The notes below the pieces were generated by a model, which saw nothing but the letters and a program-made list of their open reading frames with translations, had not been told where the DNA came from and made no database searches. 64,000 nucleotides of DNA from Sulfurovum sp. AR (GTDB taxonomy: Bacteria; Campylobacterota; Campylobacteria; Campylobacterales; Sulfurovaceae), in the NCBI RefSeq assembly GCF_000296775.1, contig NZ_AJLE01000002.1:62001-126000 (forward strand), written 5' to 3'. This document shows positions 26,525-35,450 of the stretch, one piece after another. A program made the position numbers and the translations under genes. The stretch's first letter is position 1. Each line of letters starts with the position of its first letter.

Positions 26525-29251
26525 ATGAAGAACCAAGTAGATACGTCGGTTTTGATATCAGAAGATTGGCACACTAAAAGTACAAATTCTGTCTTCACAT
26601 TACTTGAAACATCTACAGATGGCCTTGATCAAGAAGAGGTAGAGAAGAGACTTGAATCGTATGGGCCAAATCAGCTTCCTGTAGTACAGACACGCAGTGC
26701 ATTTTTACGCTTTATCTATCAATTTCATAATATATTGATCTACGTGCTGCTTGCTGCAGGTATAGTGACTGCTATATTGGAGCATTGGGTCGATGCCGGT
26801 GTGATCTTTGCTGTCGTACTTCTTAACGCATTAATCGGATTCATACAGGAGGGTAAAGCAGAGGATGCTTTGAGATCCATACAACAGATGCTTTCTCCTC
26901 ATGCAATCGTGATACGTAATGGCCGACAGGGAACGATACAGGCAGAAGATCTGGTGCCAGGAGATATCGTAACTTTGCAATCTGGTGATAAGGTACCAGC
27001 AGACTTGAGACTTTTTCGCGTCAAGGGACTTCAAATTCAGGAGTCGGCCTTGACAGGTGAGTCGATAGCGGTAGAGAAAATGACAGATCCTGTAGGAAAA
27101 GAGAGTGTGATAGGCGATCGGAGTTGCATGGCGTACTCGGGCACCATTGTCACACACGGTCAAGGCAGCGGCATCGTTATAGGCACGGGTGCACATACAC
27201 AAATAGGCCGTATCAGCAGCCTGGTATCGGAGGTGGAAGCAGTGACGACGCCTCTACTTCGCCAAATGGCCCAGTTCGGCCGTTGGCTTACAATCGCTAT
27301 TTTGGGTATTTCTCTGATCACCTTTGCCTTTGGCTTATGGGTCAGGGATTATGCTGCGTCTGAAATGTTTCTTGCTGCAGTCAGTCTGGCAGTCGCCGCT
27401 ATCCCGGAAGGACTGCCTGCCATCATGACCATTACGCTTGCTATTGGTGTACAGCGAATGGCAAAACGTCATGCGATCATCCGTAAATTACCGGCGGTTG
27501 AAACACTCGGGGCGGTTACCGTGATCTGTTCGGATAAAACAGGTACCTTAACCCGTAATGAAATGACCGTCTCTACGATCGCGACGGCCAAAGATCTGTT
27601 TCAACTCAGCGGAACAGGCTATGACCCACATGGAGAGATCTCTTTATCTGGCAGAGCTGTTCTGGCAGAAGAGAGACCACTTTTAGAGGAAGTAGCCCGG
27701 GCTGCAATGCTTTGCAATGATGCATCATTGGAACAAAAGAATGGTGAATGGTTTGTACATGGTGATCCGATGGAGGGAGCCCTTCTGATAGCTGCTTTAA
27801 AGGCAGGACTGGATATGGAGATGGAAGCCAAAGAGTACCCTCGTACCGATCTTATCCCTTTTGAATCAGAACATCGTTTTATGGCGACACTCCACCATGA
27901 CCATGCTGGTGATACTTTTATTTTTCTCAAGGGTGCCCCAGAGCAGATATTGGAGATGTGTACCTATCAGAGAAGTCTCGATGGTGACCAACCTTTGGAT
28001 AAGCATTACTGGCTGGAGCGTATTGAAGAGCTTGCAGGGCATGGACAGCGTGTATTGGCCCTTGCTTCCAAGCCGGCAAAGCCTAAACAGGAGGAACTTG
28101 CATTCAGTGATCTAGAGGGAGGTCTGATCATGCTGGGTATGCTTGGTTTGATCGATCCACCTCGTGAAGAAGCGATTGAAGCGGTGCAGGTCTGTAACAA
28201 GGCAGGGATCAGAGTGAAAATGATCACAGGTGATCATGGTGCCACTGCACGTGCCATCGCCAAACAACTGAAACTTGTGAATACCGATGATGTGCTGACA
28301 GGCACAGAACTTGAATCCATGAGTGAGGAAGAGCTACGTCAACGCGTGCTGGACGTTGATATCTATGCACGTGTGAACCCTGAACATAAACTTTGTCTGG
28401 TACGATCATTACAGGAGCATGGTCTGATAGTAGCAATGACAGGTGACGGGGTGAACGATGCACCTGCACTCAAACGTGCTGATGTAGGTACTGCGATGGG
28501 GCATAATGGTACAGAAGCCGCAAAAGAAGCATCTGAAATGGTACTTGCAGATGATAATTTTGCTTCCATCATTCATGCGGTAGAAGAGGGTCGTACAGTC
28601 TATGATAATCTCAAAAAGGCCATACTTTTTATTCTTCCGACCAATGGCGGTGAGGCATTGATCATTCTGGCTGCTATTGCATTTGGCTTTCATCAGATGC
28701 CTCTTATCCCGGTGCAGATCCTTTGGGTAAATATGGTAACAGCTGTGACATTAGCGCTGTCACTGGCCTTTGAACCACCTGAGCAAAATGTTATGCAAAG
28801 ACCCCCGCGTGATGCACATGAGCCTATACTTACAGGGTATCTTATTTGGCGTATTGCTTATGTTTCAATGATCTTGATGGGTGGTACATTTGGGCTTTTT
28901 ATTTGGGAAATGGAACAGGGTGCTAGTATTGCGCATGCACAAACTGTAGCGGTAAACACTCTGATCATGTTTGAGATCTTTTATCTGTTCAACTCCCGTT
29001 ATATCACAGGCTCGGTTTTGAACTGGGAAGGTTTATCTGGAAACCGTTATGTACTGATCGCTATTGCTATACTGGTCATACTGCAGCTTGGCTTTACCTA
29101 TCTTGGACCAATGCAGTCTCTGTTCGGCAGCACTGCGATCGACTTTACCATATGGTTGCGTATAGTGTTGGTTGCATCTTCTGTACTCTTCCTTGTAGAG
29201 CTTGAAAAGTATGTTGTACGCTACAGGGATACAAATAAAAGGAGTGTGTAG
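26525..29251 (+). CDS. P-type (type II) cation ATPase with altered ion site
   Basis: A 908-residue pump with the same layout as the ATPase at 21935: LTGES in the actuator loop, IPEGLPAIMT in TM4, ICSDKTGTLTRNEMT at the phosphorylation site, MTGDGVNDAPALKRAD in the hinge. In TM5 the N and E ligands remain (TNGGEALII), but in TM6 the Ca2+-pump motif NxxTD is NMVTAV, so the key Asp is Ala. The transported ion is therefore unlikely to be handled as in SERCA and may be a monovalent ion, Mg2+ or protons. Its third positions look more GC-rich than those of the first ATPase, hinting at a different history rather than a recent duplication. Confidence 0.88.
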   Translation: MKNQVDTSVLISEDWHTKSTNSVFTLLETSTDGLDQEEVEKRLESYGPNQLPVVQTRSAFLRFIYQFHNILIYVLLAAGIVTAILEHWVDAGVIFAVVLLNALIGFIQEGKAEDALRSIQQMLSPHAIVIRNGRQGTIQAEDLVPGDIVTLQSGDKVPADLRLFRVKGLQIQESALTGESIAVEKMTDPVGKESVIGDRSCMAYSGTIVTHGQGSGIVIGTGAHTQIGRISSLVSEVEAVTTPLLRQMAQFGRWLTIAILGISLITFAFGLWVRDYAASEMFLAAVSLAVAAIPEGLPAIMTITLAIGVQRMAKRHAIIRKLPAVETLGAVTVICSDKTGTLTRNEMTVSTIATAKDLFQLSGTGYDPHGEISLSGRAVLAEERPLLEEVARAAMLCNDASLEQKNGEWFVHGDPMEGALLIAALKAGLDMEMEAKEYPRTDLIPFESEHRFMATLHHDHAGDTFIFLKGAPEQILEMCTYQRSLDGDQPLDKHYWLERIEELAGHGQRVLALASKPAKPKQEELAFSDLEGGLIMLGMLGLIDPPREEAIEAVQVCNKAGIRVKMITGDHGATARAIAKQLKLVNTDDVLTGTELESMSEEELRQRVLDVDIYARVNPEHKLCLVRSLQEHGLIVAMTGDGVNDAPALKRADVGTAMGHNGTEAAKEASEMVLADDNFASIIHAVEEGRTVYDNLKKAILFILPTNGGEALIILAAIAFGFHQMPLIPVQILWVNMVTAVTLALSLAFEPPEQNVMQRPPRDAHEPILTGYLIWRIAYVSMILMGGTFGLFIWEMEQGASIAHAQTVAVNTLIMFEIFYLFNSRYITGSVLNWEGLSGNRYVLIAIAILVILQLGFTYLGPMQSLFGSTAIDFTIWLRIVLVASSVLFLVELEKYVVRYRDTNKRSV

Positions 29252-29466
29252 ATCGATGGATAGAGAGATTTGAACTGTATCTATTTATCTTGCCGCTCTT
29301 CTAAAACAGCATTCAATGTGTATAAAAAGCTGATTTTAGTAGGCAAATGATGAGGGCATTGGGAAGAGTGGGAGAGATAACATAAACATTCATTATCCAA
29401 GTTATAATATTAAGAGAACAGATATGATCGCTATGCTATACTCCATCCTCATATAAAGGAAAGACT

Positions 29467-29838
29467 ATGGCATATATAGATTTAACAACGCAAAATTTTA
29501 ATGAAACACTGGACAATAATGAAATAGTCATTATCGATTTTTGGGCAGAATGGTGTGGGCCTTGTAAGCAGTTCGCCCCAATTTTTGAAAGGGTAGCAGA
29601 AAAGTATCCTGATATTACCTTTGCCAAGGTCAATACTGAGGAACAACCTGCGATATCGGCGCAGTACGGTATCCGTTCGATTCCAACACTGATGGTCAGC
29701 AGAGATGGTATCATCTTGCTCAATCAAGCAGGTATGCTCCCTGAAGAAGCCTTTGATAAACTCATCACCCACGTGAAGGGACTTGATATGGATCAAATAC
29801 GTGCAGAGATAGCCAAAGATGAAGAGGATGACGAGTAA
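29467..29838 (+). CDS. thioredoxin
   Basis: A 123-residue thioredoxin fold with the redox motif WCGPCK at residues about 31-36 and the cis-Pro region RSIPTLMV. It reduces disulfides in cytoplasmic proteins. It is slightly longer than the usual 105-110 residues, ending in an acidic tail (AEIAKDEEDDE). No signal peptide is seen. AAAGGAAAGACT precedes the ATG. It may supply reducing power to peroxidases such as the glutathione-peroxidase-like protein, though it is a separate transcription unit here. Confidence 0.92.
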   Translation: MAYIDLTTQNFNETLDNNEIVIIDFWAEWCGPCKQFAPIFERVAEKYPDITFAKVNTEEQPAISAQYGIRSIPTLMVSRDGIILLNQAGMLPEEAFDKLITHVKGLDMDQIRAEIAKDEEDDE

Positions 29839-29941
29839 CACATCATAGTGATACTCATTCATTATCCTTTGCTGCATGTTCAGCTAGTGTGAATGCACCT
29901 TTACACTTCAGTGCATCAAACAATGCTTCATGTCGAAGAGT

Positions 29942-30253
29942 CTAAAAATCATCCTCGTCGTCATCATCGAAATCAAACTCTAACTTTACGGGTTCTTCTA
30001 CCACTTCTTTTAACTCACTGATATCTTCAGCAGGGATACTCAGTACCATTGAAACAAAAGAGACCAAAGCATTATCATCTATAATTTCCTGGCATACATT
30101 AGAGGTGTTGTAAATCGTAAGTATGCCGTCTTTTATAAGTACATCTCTGGTTCCAATACCTAGTTCCGCCGCGAGATTATGCAACTCTGGACGCGTAAGA
30201 TGGACCCCGCTAATTTTCATTGAGAAGCCTTTTCTTATCTTTCCTGGGTACAT
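29942..30253 (-). CDS. hypothetical protein with acidic tail
   Basis: A 103-residue protein I do not recognise. The N-terminus is basic (MYPGKIRKGFSMKISG), the middle is mixed alpha/beta (LTRPELHNLAAELGIGTRDVLIKDGILTIYN) and the C-terminus is a run of Asp/Glu (FDFDDDDEDDF). No membrane segment or Cys pair is present. AAAGGA at good spacing supports the ATG at 30253; a shorter start at 30220 has a weaker SD. The adjacent thioredoxin, which converges on it, also has an acidic tail. Confidence 0.6.
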   Translation of the reverse strand: MYPGKIRKGFSMKISGVHLTRPELHNLAAELGIGTRDVLIKDGILTIYNTSNVCQEIIDDNALVSFVSMVLSIPAEDISELKEVVEEPVKLEFDFDDDDEDDF

Positions 30254-30435
30254 TTTTTTATCCTTTAAGTATGTCTTTTCGTCGATTATTTTCAGATTAT
30301 AGCTGATATAGTATAGGCATACCTTAGCTTTTGGCTTTTGGAAGCTCTAAAAACCCTATATTTACTGAAGGATACAAGAAGCCTGAAGCTTAGATAAAAA
30401 CACTGAAAAGTGCTTAAAAAATAGGTGGTAAAGGA

Positions 30436-31578
30436 TCAATAGGTCACTCTGAAACGCAGATAATAGCTGTTCTCTACACTACCGAATTCACTCTCTTCTG
30501 TTCCTCTATAAAGCATTGCACCTATTGATACGGAAGCATCGTCACTGAGACTGTAAGTGAGAAGAGGGGAGATGAAACTACTTTGGTCTTCTGGACTGTG
30601 TATCATACTCAGTGTACCGCTATAAAGTAGGTTGAAGTCATAATAGGCAGAGGCTCCTATATAGTCTGAAGAGAGATGACGGTTATAACCCAGGCTGCTT
30701 TTCTGGAAGTTGAGTATTTCATCAGCTGTATAGGTTTTGGTAGAGTGCAGCCACTCGGCCATGACGGTCAGTCCATTGACAAAACCATAGTCTACACCCA
30801 ATATGGTTTGATAAAAGGATCTATCTAGCAGTTTATCTTTGTAGTACCCGCCTTCACTTCGCCATTCTATACCAGTATCAAAAAGATTACCTTCTATCTC
30901 ATAGGCGATCATTTGGGCATCATTACTTGAAAAGAGATCCAGTGCGACATCCCCGATCTTGGTATTCCCTTTGATCCTTCCTGCATATTTGTAACTACCA
31001 TCATGACGTTTAGCTACCACTCCCATCATCTGGCTGAGTGTTCCCAGTGCATAGGTATAGGAGAGAGAAAAGTTACCATAGATCTGGTCAGGTTCCAGTG
31101 CAAGAGGATTTCTAGGGTTAAAAAGATCGGTAGGTGTCCATATGCGTCCCACACCCATCGTGATCTTTTGTAGACCGAAGAGTATATTATGTTTTTCATC
31201 TGCGTAACCGATAGAAAAACGGTGCAGCCGTCCAAATACTTCGCCATTCCCATAGTTTTTGCTATGTGTCTCTATATCAAAGGGGGTATCTGCTTGGATA
31301 GAGCGAAAAAACCCGTATTCAAAGCTATCTATATAGGTTTCTCCGTAATAGTTATCTATATCTGCGATGATATGGGCAAACCAGTTTCTCTCTGTAATGT
31401 TATCGGTCAACCTTAGCCTGTTGTAATTGTACAGTGTTCTTTCCTGTTGGGTATAGGGTATCTTTGAGATCGTATAGTTGGTGTTCTCTATGGTAAGGTC
31501 ATGCTCTATGGCCATGATCGGCACGGTCAAACAGAGCAGGGCTAGAGAGTTAACGATCTTCAACGACAACTCCGTCAT
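30436..31578 (-). CDS. outer-membrane beta-barrel-like protein of an ABC/LolA-like operon
   Basis: A 380-residue protein with a signal peptide (LKIVNSLALLCLTVPIMA) and a body made of alternating amphipathic strands with aromatic girdle residues, ending in Tyr (SYYLRFRVTY), as expected for a porin-like barrel inserted by BAM. I do not recognise a named family. It overlaps the ATPase gene by 29 bases and is the last gene of a five-gene operon whose other products form an FtsX-type ABC exporter and a periplasmic carrier. Inferred role: the outer-membrane acceptor or outlet for that system. Confidence 0.75.
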   Translation of the reverse strand: MTELSLKIVNSLALLCLTVPIMAIEHDLTIENTNYTISKIPYTQQERTLYNYNRLRLTDNITERNWFAHIIADIDNYYGETYIDSFEYGFFRSIQADTPFDIETHSKNYGNGEVFGRLHRFSIGYADEKHNILFGLQKITMGVGRIWTPTDLFNPRNPLALEPDQIYGNFSLSYTYALGTLSQMMGVVAKRHDGSYKYAGRIKGNTKIGDVALDLFSSNDAQMIAYEIEGNLFDTGIEWRSEGGYYKDKLLDRSFYQTILGVDYGFVNGLTVMAEWLHSTKTYTADEILNFQKSSLGYNRHLSSDYIGASAYYDFNLLYSGTLSMIHSPEDQSSFISPLLTYSLSDDASVSIGAMLYRGTEESEFGSVENSYYLRFRVTY

Positions 31579-32221
31579 CCAGAACTATGATACGTTTGGA
31601 CTGTTCCAGTACATACTTGTCATGGGAAGCAAAGATGACCGTCACATGCTCTTTTTCATTGAGTGTTCGCAGCATATTCATCAGACGTTCACTGTTCTTT
31701 GAATCAAGGTTTGCTGTGGGTTCATCAGCGAGTATCAGTTTGGGACGTGAAGCAACTGCACGTGCTACAGCCACACGCTGCTGCTGTCCACCGCTTATTT
31801 CACCGGGCAGTTTGTCAAGAAGGTCTTCGATCTGCAATATAGAAGCCAGTTCCATGATACGTGCATCGATCTCTTTTTGATCAAACTTGAGCAGTTTCAT
31901 AATGAACCCTATGTTTTCTCTCACATTGAGTACATGGATGAGATTGTAGGCCTGAAAGATAAAACCGATATCATGCAGTCTCAGTTTTGCCATCTTCTCT
32001 TCACTATAAGCCGATATCTCTTCTCCTTCAAAAAATATCTCTCCGCTTGTGGCAGAGTCAAGTCCACCTATGATATTCAAAAGGGTGGTCTTTCCTGAAC
32101 CTGACTCACCACTCAGTGTAGTGAACTCACCCTTTTCAAAGGTAAGATTGATATCGGTCAGGGCTTTGACCTCTTTGGGGGTATCAGGGTAGAATGTTTT
32201 GTAGACATGGTTGAGTTTCAT
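31550..32221 (-). CDS. LolD/MacB-type ABC transporter ATP-binding protein
   Basis: A 223-residue ATPase with Walker A GESGSGKT, the Q loop, the signature ISGGQQQRVAVARA, Walker B LILADEPTANLD and the switch His in VIFASHD. The sequence AYNLIHVLNVRENI matches the LolD/MacB/FtsE group, which drives mechanotransmission permeases. It starts 4 bases inside the end of the permease gene upstream and would serve the two FtsX-type permeases of this operon. Confidence 0.92.
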   Translation of the reverse strand: MKLNHVYKTFYPDTPKEVKALTDINLTFEKGEFTTLSGESGSGKTTLLNIIGGLDSATSGEIFFEGEEISAYSEEKMAKLRLHDIGFIFQAYNLIHVLNVRENIGFIMKLLKFDQKEIDARIMELASILQIEDLLDKLPGEISGGQQQRVAVARAVASRPKLILADEPTANLDSKNSERLMNMLRTLNEKEHVTVIFASHDKYVLEQSKRIIVLDDGVVVEDR

Positions 32222-33453
32222 AACATTTTTCCTTGTATAACTTGTATAGGTTTTATCTTTTTCAGTTTACGCAGAGGCCAGATCACTGAGAGCAGGGTAG
32301 CAAAAAATACAGCAAAGAATGCTTGAAAGAAATAGTAAAGATGCATATTGGCATACATGACTGCACTGTAGCCATAGAGTTCCAATCCTGCTTCAAAAGC
32401 ACGCATATCCACACCTGCAGTTGACATATACAAAAGGAAGATCCATCCTCCCAAAGCCCCTGCGATATAACCGATCAGACCGAGAAAAGAGGCTTCCATA
32501 ATGATCTGGTTTCTGACGGTTCTGTAAGGGGTTCCTATGGCAAGCATAATACTGAATTCGCGCATTCTTTCTAGAACAGAGACAAGCATTACACCAAAAA
32601 TTCCCAGTGCAGCGACGATAAAGACAATGGCATAAGAGGCCAAATTGAAGATATTCATCCACTCCTGCATCTGTATCAGTAAAGGGTAGAGTTCATCCCA
32701 GCGAAGTACATCTATGGCAGGAAAACGTTTTTTCAGCTCTTGTTGTACCATAAGGATATGCTCAGAATCTTTCACCCGCAACGCTATCTGAGTAGCACTT
32801 TGATGCACATCGAGAAATGTGGACATCTTTTCCATAGAGATAAATACAGCCTGATCATCGATAGTAGGGTTACCGGTCTTGAGAATACCGCTAATACGAA
32901 AAGAGATAGCATTGATCTCACCTGTTGCATCTTGCGCGGTGAAGATCACACGGCTTCCTATGTTAAGATTGAGTTTTTTAGCCAGTGCTGAACCGATCAA
33001 TGCCTTTTGATTCTTTTCACCAAAACTGTACTCCCCTTGGGTGATAAAATCATTAAGTTCTCCGAAATTCTGTTCATTTGAAAGAGAGATGCCTTTGAGG
33101 ACTGCCCCAAGAGACTTATGTGCGGTAGCGATGAGACCTTCTTTTTCCAAACGCACGGAGTAAGCGTCTATAGCTTCTATCTTGGAAAAAGCCTCTATAT
33201 AGTTTGAAATAGGCGTGAGTCTGTACTCCAGTGTTTTATTCAGTCTATACTTTTTGTTGTAGAGAGATATCTCTCCTGAATCACTGCGGATGGTCGTATT
33301 GATCAAATGGAGGATCATACCATCATAGAGTCCCTGGAGTCCAAGCAGACCAGTCAGACTCAGTGCGATCATCATGATCACCATCAAAGAACGGGTTTTA
33401 CGTCTCCAAATACTCAGCCAGGCCAGCACGGTACTCAGTGGATATTTAGACAT
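32218..33453 (-). CDS. FtsX/LolC-type ABC transporter permease (second)
   Basis: A 411-residue inner-membrane protein with the MacB/LolC/E layout: TM1 at residues about 20-45, a periplasmic domain of about 230 residues (with ALIGSALAKKLNLNIGSRVIF), then three C-terminal helices of the FtsX domain (AALGIFGVMLVSVLERMREFSIMLAIGTP). Such permeases transmit ATPase motion to periplasmic substrates such as lipoproteins and do not move them through the membrane. It overlaps both neighbours, by 8 and 4 bases. Confidence 0.88.
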   Translation of the reverse strand: MSKYPLSTVLAWLSIWRRKTRSLMVIMMIALSLTGLLGLQGLYDGMILHLINTTIRSDSGEISLYNKKYRLNKTLEYRLTPISNYIEAFSKIEAIDAYSVRLEKEGLIATAHKSLGAVLKGISLSNEQNFGELNDFITQGEYSFGEKNQKALIGSALAKKLNLNIGSRVIFTAQDATGEINAISFRISGILKTGNPTIDDQAVFISMEKMSTFLDVHQSATQIALRVKDSEHILMVQQELKKRFPAIDVLRWDELYPLLIQMQEWMNIFNLASYAIVFIVAALGIFGVMLVSVLERMREFSIMLAIGTPYRTVRNQIIMEASFLGLIGYIAGALGGWIFLLYMSTAGVDMRAFEAGLELYGYSAVMYANMHLYYFFQAFFAVFFATLLSVIWPLRKLKKIKPIQVIQGKML

Positions 33454-34666
33454 ATCTCATCGCCTCCATTGCCGTGAGTTTGTTGACCTTGAAGATCGGG
33501 TAGATAATGGCTGCCAGATTGAGTATAAAGATCGTCAGTGCATTCCATGAGATAGTAAAGAGATCAAAGTTCATAGATATCTCATCACTGACCACACCAT
33601 ACTCTTTATAGGTCTCAGCGATACCCGATATTACGATAGGATGAAGTTCAAAGTAGTAGGCGATGGATGCACCGATAAGGGTACCCAGAATGATGCTGAT
33701 CGTAGCAAGTATCAGGATCTCAATAAAAAGCATGCCAAAGATATCTTTGGATGTCAGTCCCAAAGCACGTAACAGTCCTATTTCTCTGGCACGCGTATAG
33801 ATACTGACATAAGAAAATATCATGATCACAAAAAAGATCACGATAAAGAAGATGGAGATGGAGATATACCCGAAAATAGAATCCACCAGCATCGCCTGTA
33901 CCAGTGCAGTAAGAAGTGTTTTCCAATTGACCGATTCATACCCTGAAGGGAGTACATTTTGAAGTTTTGTGGTCATTATATCTATCTTGTCATTATCATG
34001 GAAGCAGAGGGTAAAATAACTGGCTATATTTTGACTCATCATCAGGGTGTCCAGATAGGATTTGTTGACAAAAGCGGACTGGGAATCAAATTCGAAAAGG
34101 CCTGTTTTAAAGATCCCTTTCACAGTAAAAAGGTCTGCAGCGATGGAGTAATCGACGGAAGATCCCACCATGGCTATCTCGCTGCCTACCTCTGCATCCA
34201 AACGCTCTGCAAGTGAAGAGCCGATGTAGATGGCATTGGTATCATTATCATCGAGATAAGCACCTTTGATAAGAGAATCGTTCAGTTTACTCAGTGTTTT
34301 TTCCCGGGAAGGAATGATCCCTCCGATCAAACTTCCTATGGTCTTTATCTCTCTTGAGAGTAGCGCATAGGTCTCAAACCTTGGACTATAGTGTTTGATG
34401 GAAGGGTCATTTTTGAGAATAGTATCAATGTGATCTGCATCTTCTATGAGATGATCGTAACCGCCTTCATCTCTATACCCGTCAAGATTCACATGTGCAT
34501 ACCCGGTATAGATCTCCACCGAACTTTTAATGATCTGATGGTGTGAACCATCCATCAGTGCAACATAAGAGATGAAAAGAATCGTACTGAAGGTGCTCAA
34601 AAGCAGTGTGGTGATACTTCTGCCTTTGGATTTTACAATATTTCTAAAAGCGAGTGAAAAAAGCAC
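33446..34666 (-). CDS. FtsX/LolC-type ABC transporter permease (first)
   Basis: A 406-residue permease with the same topology as the next gene: FRNIVKSKGRSITTLLLSTFSTILFISYVALMDG, a large periplasmic domain (AIYIGSSLAERLDAEVGSEIAMVG), and FtsX helices containing SIYTRAREIGLLRALGLTSKDIFGMLFIEI. The start is a GTG behind AGGTAGGA. With the second permease it would form a LolC/E-like heterodimer. The two are only distantly alike, so this is not a fresh duplication. Confidence 0.88.
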   Translation of the reverse strand: MLFSLAFRNIVKSKGRSITTLLLSTFSTILFISYVALMDGSHHQIIKSSVEIYTGYAHVNLDGYRDEGGYDHLIEDADHIDTILKNDPSIKHYSPRFETYALLSREIKTIGSLIGGIIPSREKTLSKLNDSLIKGAYLDDNDTNAIYIGSSLAERLDAEVGSEIAMVGSSVDYSIAADLFTVKGIFKTGLFEFDSQSAFVNKSYLDTLMMSQNIASYFTLCFHDNDKIDIMTTKLQNVLPSGYESVNWKTLLTALVQAMLVDSIFGYISISIFFIVIFFVIMIFSYVSIYTRAREIGLLRALGLTSKDIFGMLFIEILILATISIILGTLIGASIAYYFELHPIVISGIAETYKEYGVVSDEISMNFDLFTISWNALTIFILNLAAIIYPIFKVNKLTAMEAMRYV

Positions 34667-34677
34667 GGTCCTACCTT

Positions 34678-35409
34678 TTACCTTGAATAGCGTTTCAAAG
34701 CTTGTTTTGTAAAATACGAAGGATCTATTTTGGTATCAAAGTTGACCTTTTCAAAGATCACCTTCGTACGGTTTTTCTTTTTGTCCGGATCTAGAGGCTG
34801 GAGTTCCATGACCATAGGGATCGTGTGTGAACCATGTGCTTCTATTTTGGAGAAGGTCATTATCCTTACTTTTTTCATCATGTCATCGTAAAATATCTCT
34901 TTGATTGGGACAGCATTTTTGAGATCGACATCAATGACGATCTTTCCCCAAACTACTGCGGCATTGGGTTTTGGTATCAGTTCCAAGGTAGCAAAATCAC
35001 CTTTCTTTGAGAGAAGAGAGGCGCTGTAGTCCTCTTCCAAAGAGCTCTCTTTGACCATATCATCATTGGTGAAGTCACTTCCCATCCAGCTTTGCAGCAT
35101 CATAGATGGTGGTATCTTGATGGTACGTTCTATCTTGGGAATATACTGCCACATTTGATTGTCGATCTTTAAAAAGGTGATGCCTTTGTCTTTTTTAGGG
35201 TAGAGTATTTTGATAAAGCTCTTGTCGTTCCCCTCAGACCAGCTCTCTATCTTTACCGTGCGTTTGCCACGCTTAGAGGTAACGATCATACTCATAGTGG
35301 AGTACATGTAGTCACCACGGAGATTTTTTTCAAGTTTTTTGATGATGGCTTGGGCTTCGTTAGCGTGTAAAGAGAATGCAATAAAAAGCAGAGAGATGAA
35401 GTATTTCAT
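34678..35409 (-). CDS. outer-membrane lipoprotein-sorting (LolA-like) periplasmic protein
   Basis: A 243-residue secreted protein: signal peptide ending at SLHANEA, then the LolA-like domain of the outer-membrane lipoprotein-sorting family (YSTMSMIVTSKRGKRTVKIESWSEG, KDKGITFLKIDNQMWQYIPKIERTIKIPPSMMLQSWMGSDFT). The fold is a half-barrel with a hydrophobic cavity that carries acyl chains across the periplasm. It is the first gene of the operon, 11 bases before the first permease. Relatives often sit beside RND (MMPL) lipid exporters; here an ABC pump takes that place. Confidence 0.88.
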   Translation of the reverse strand: MKYFISLLFIAFSLHANEAQAIIKKLEKNLRGDYMYSTMSMIVTSKRGKRTVKIESWSEGNDKSFIKILYPKKDKGITFLKIDNQMWQYIPKIERTIKIPPSMMLQSWMGSDFTNDDMVKESSLEEDYSASLLSKKGDFATLELIPKPNAAVVWGKIVIDVDLKNAVPIKEIFYDDMMKKVRIMTFSKIEAHGSHTIPMVMELQPLDPDKKKNRTKVIFEKVNFDTKIDPSYFTKQALKRYSR

Positions 35410-35450
35410 ATAAGCCCCTTTTTTTTATTATAGCAAAATTGTAGAGAGGT

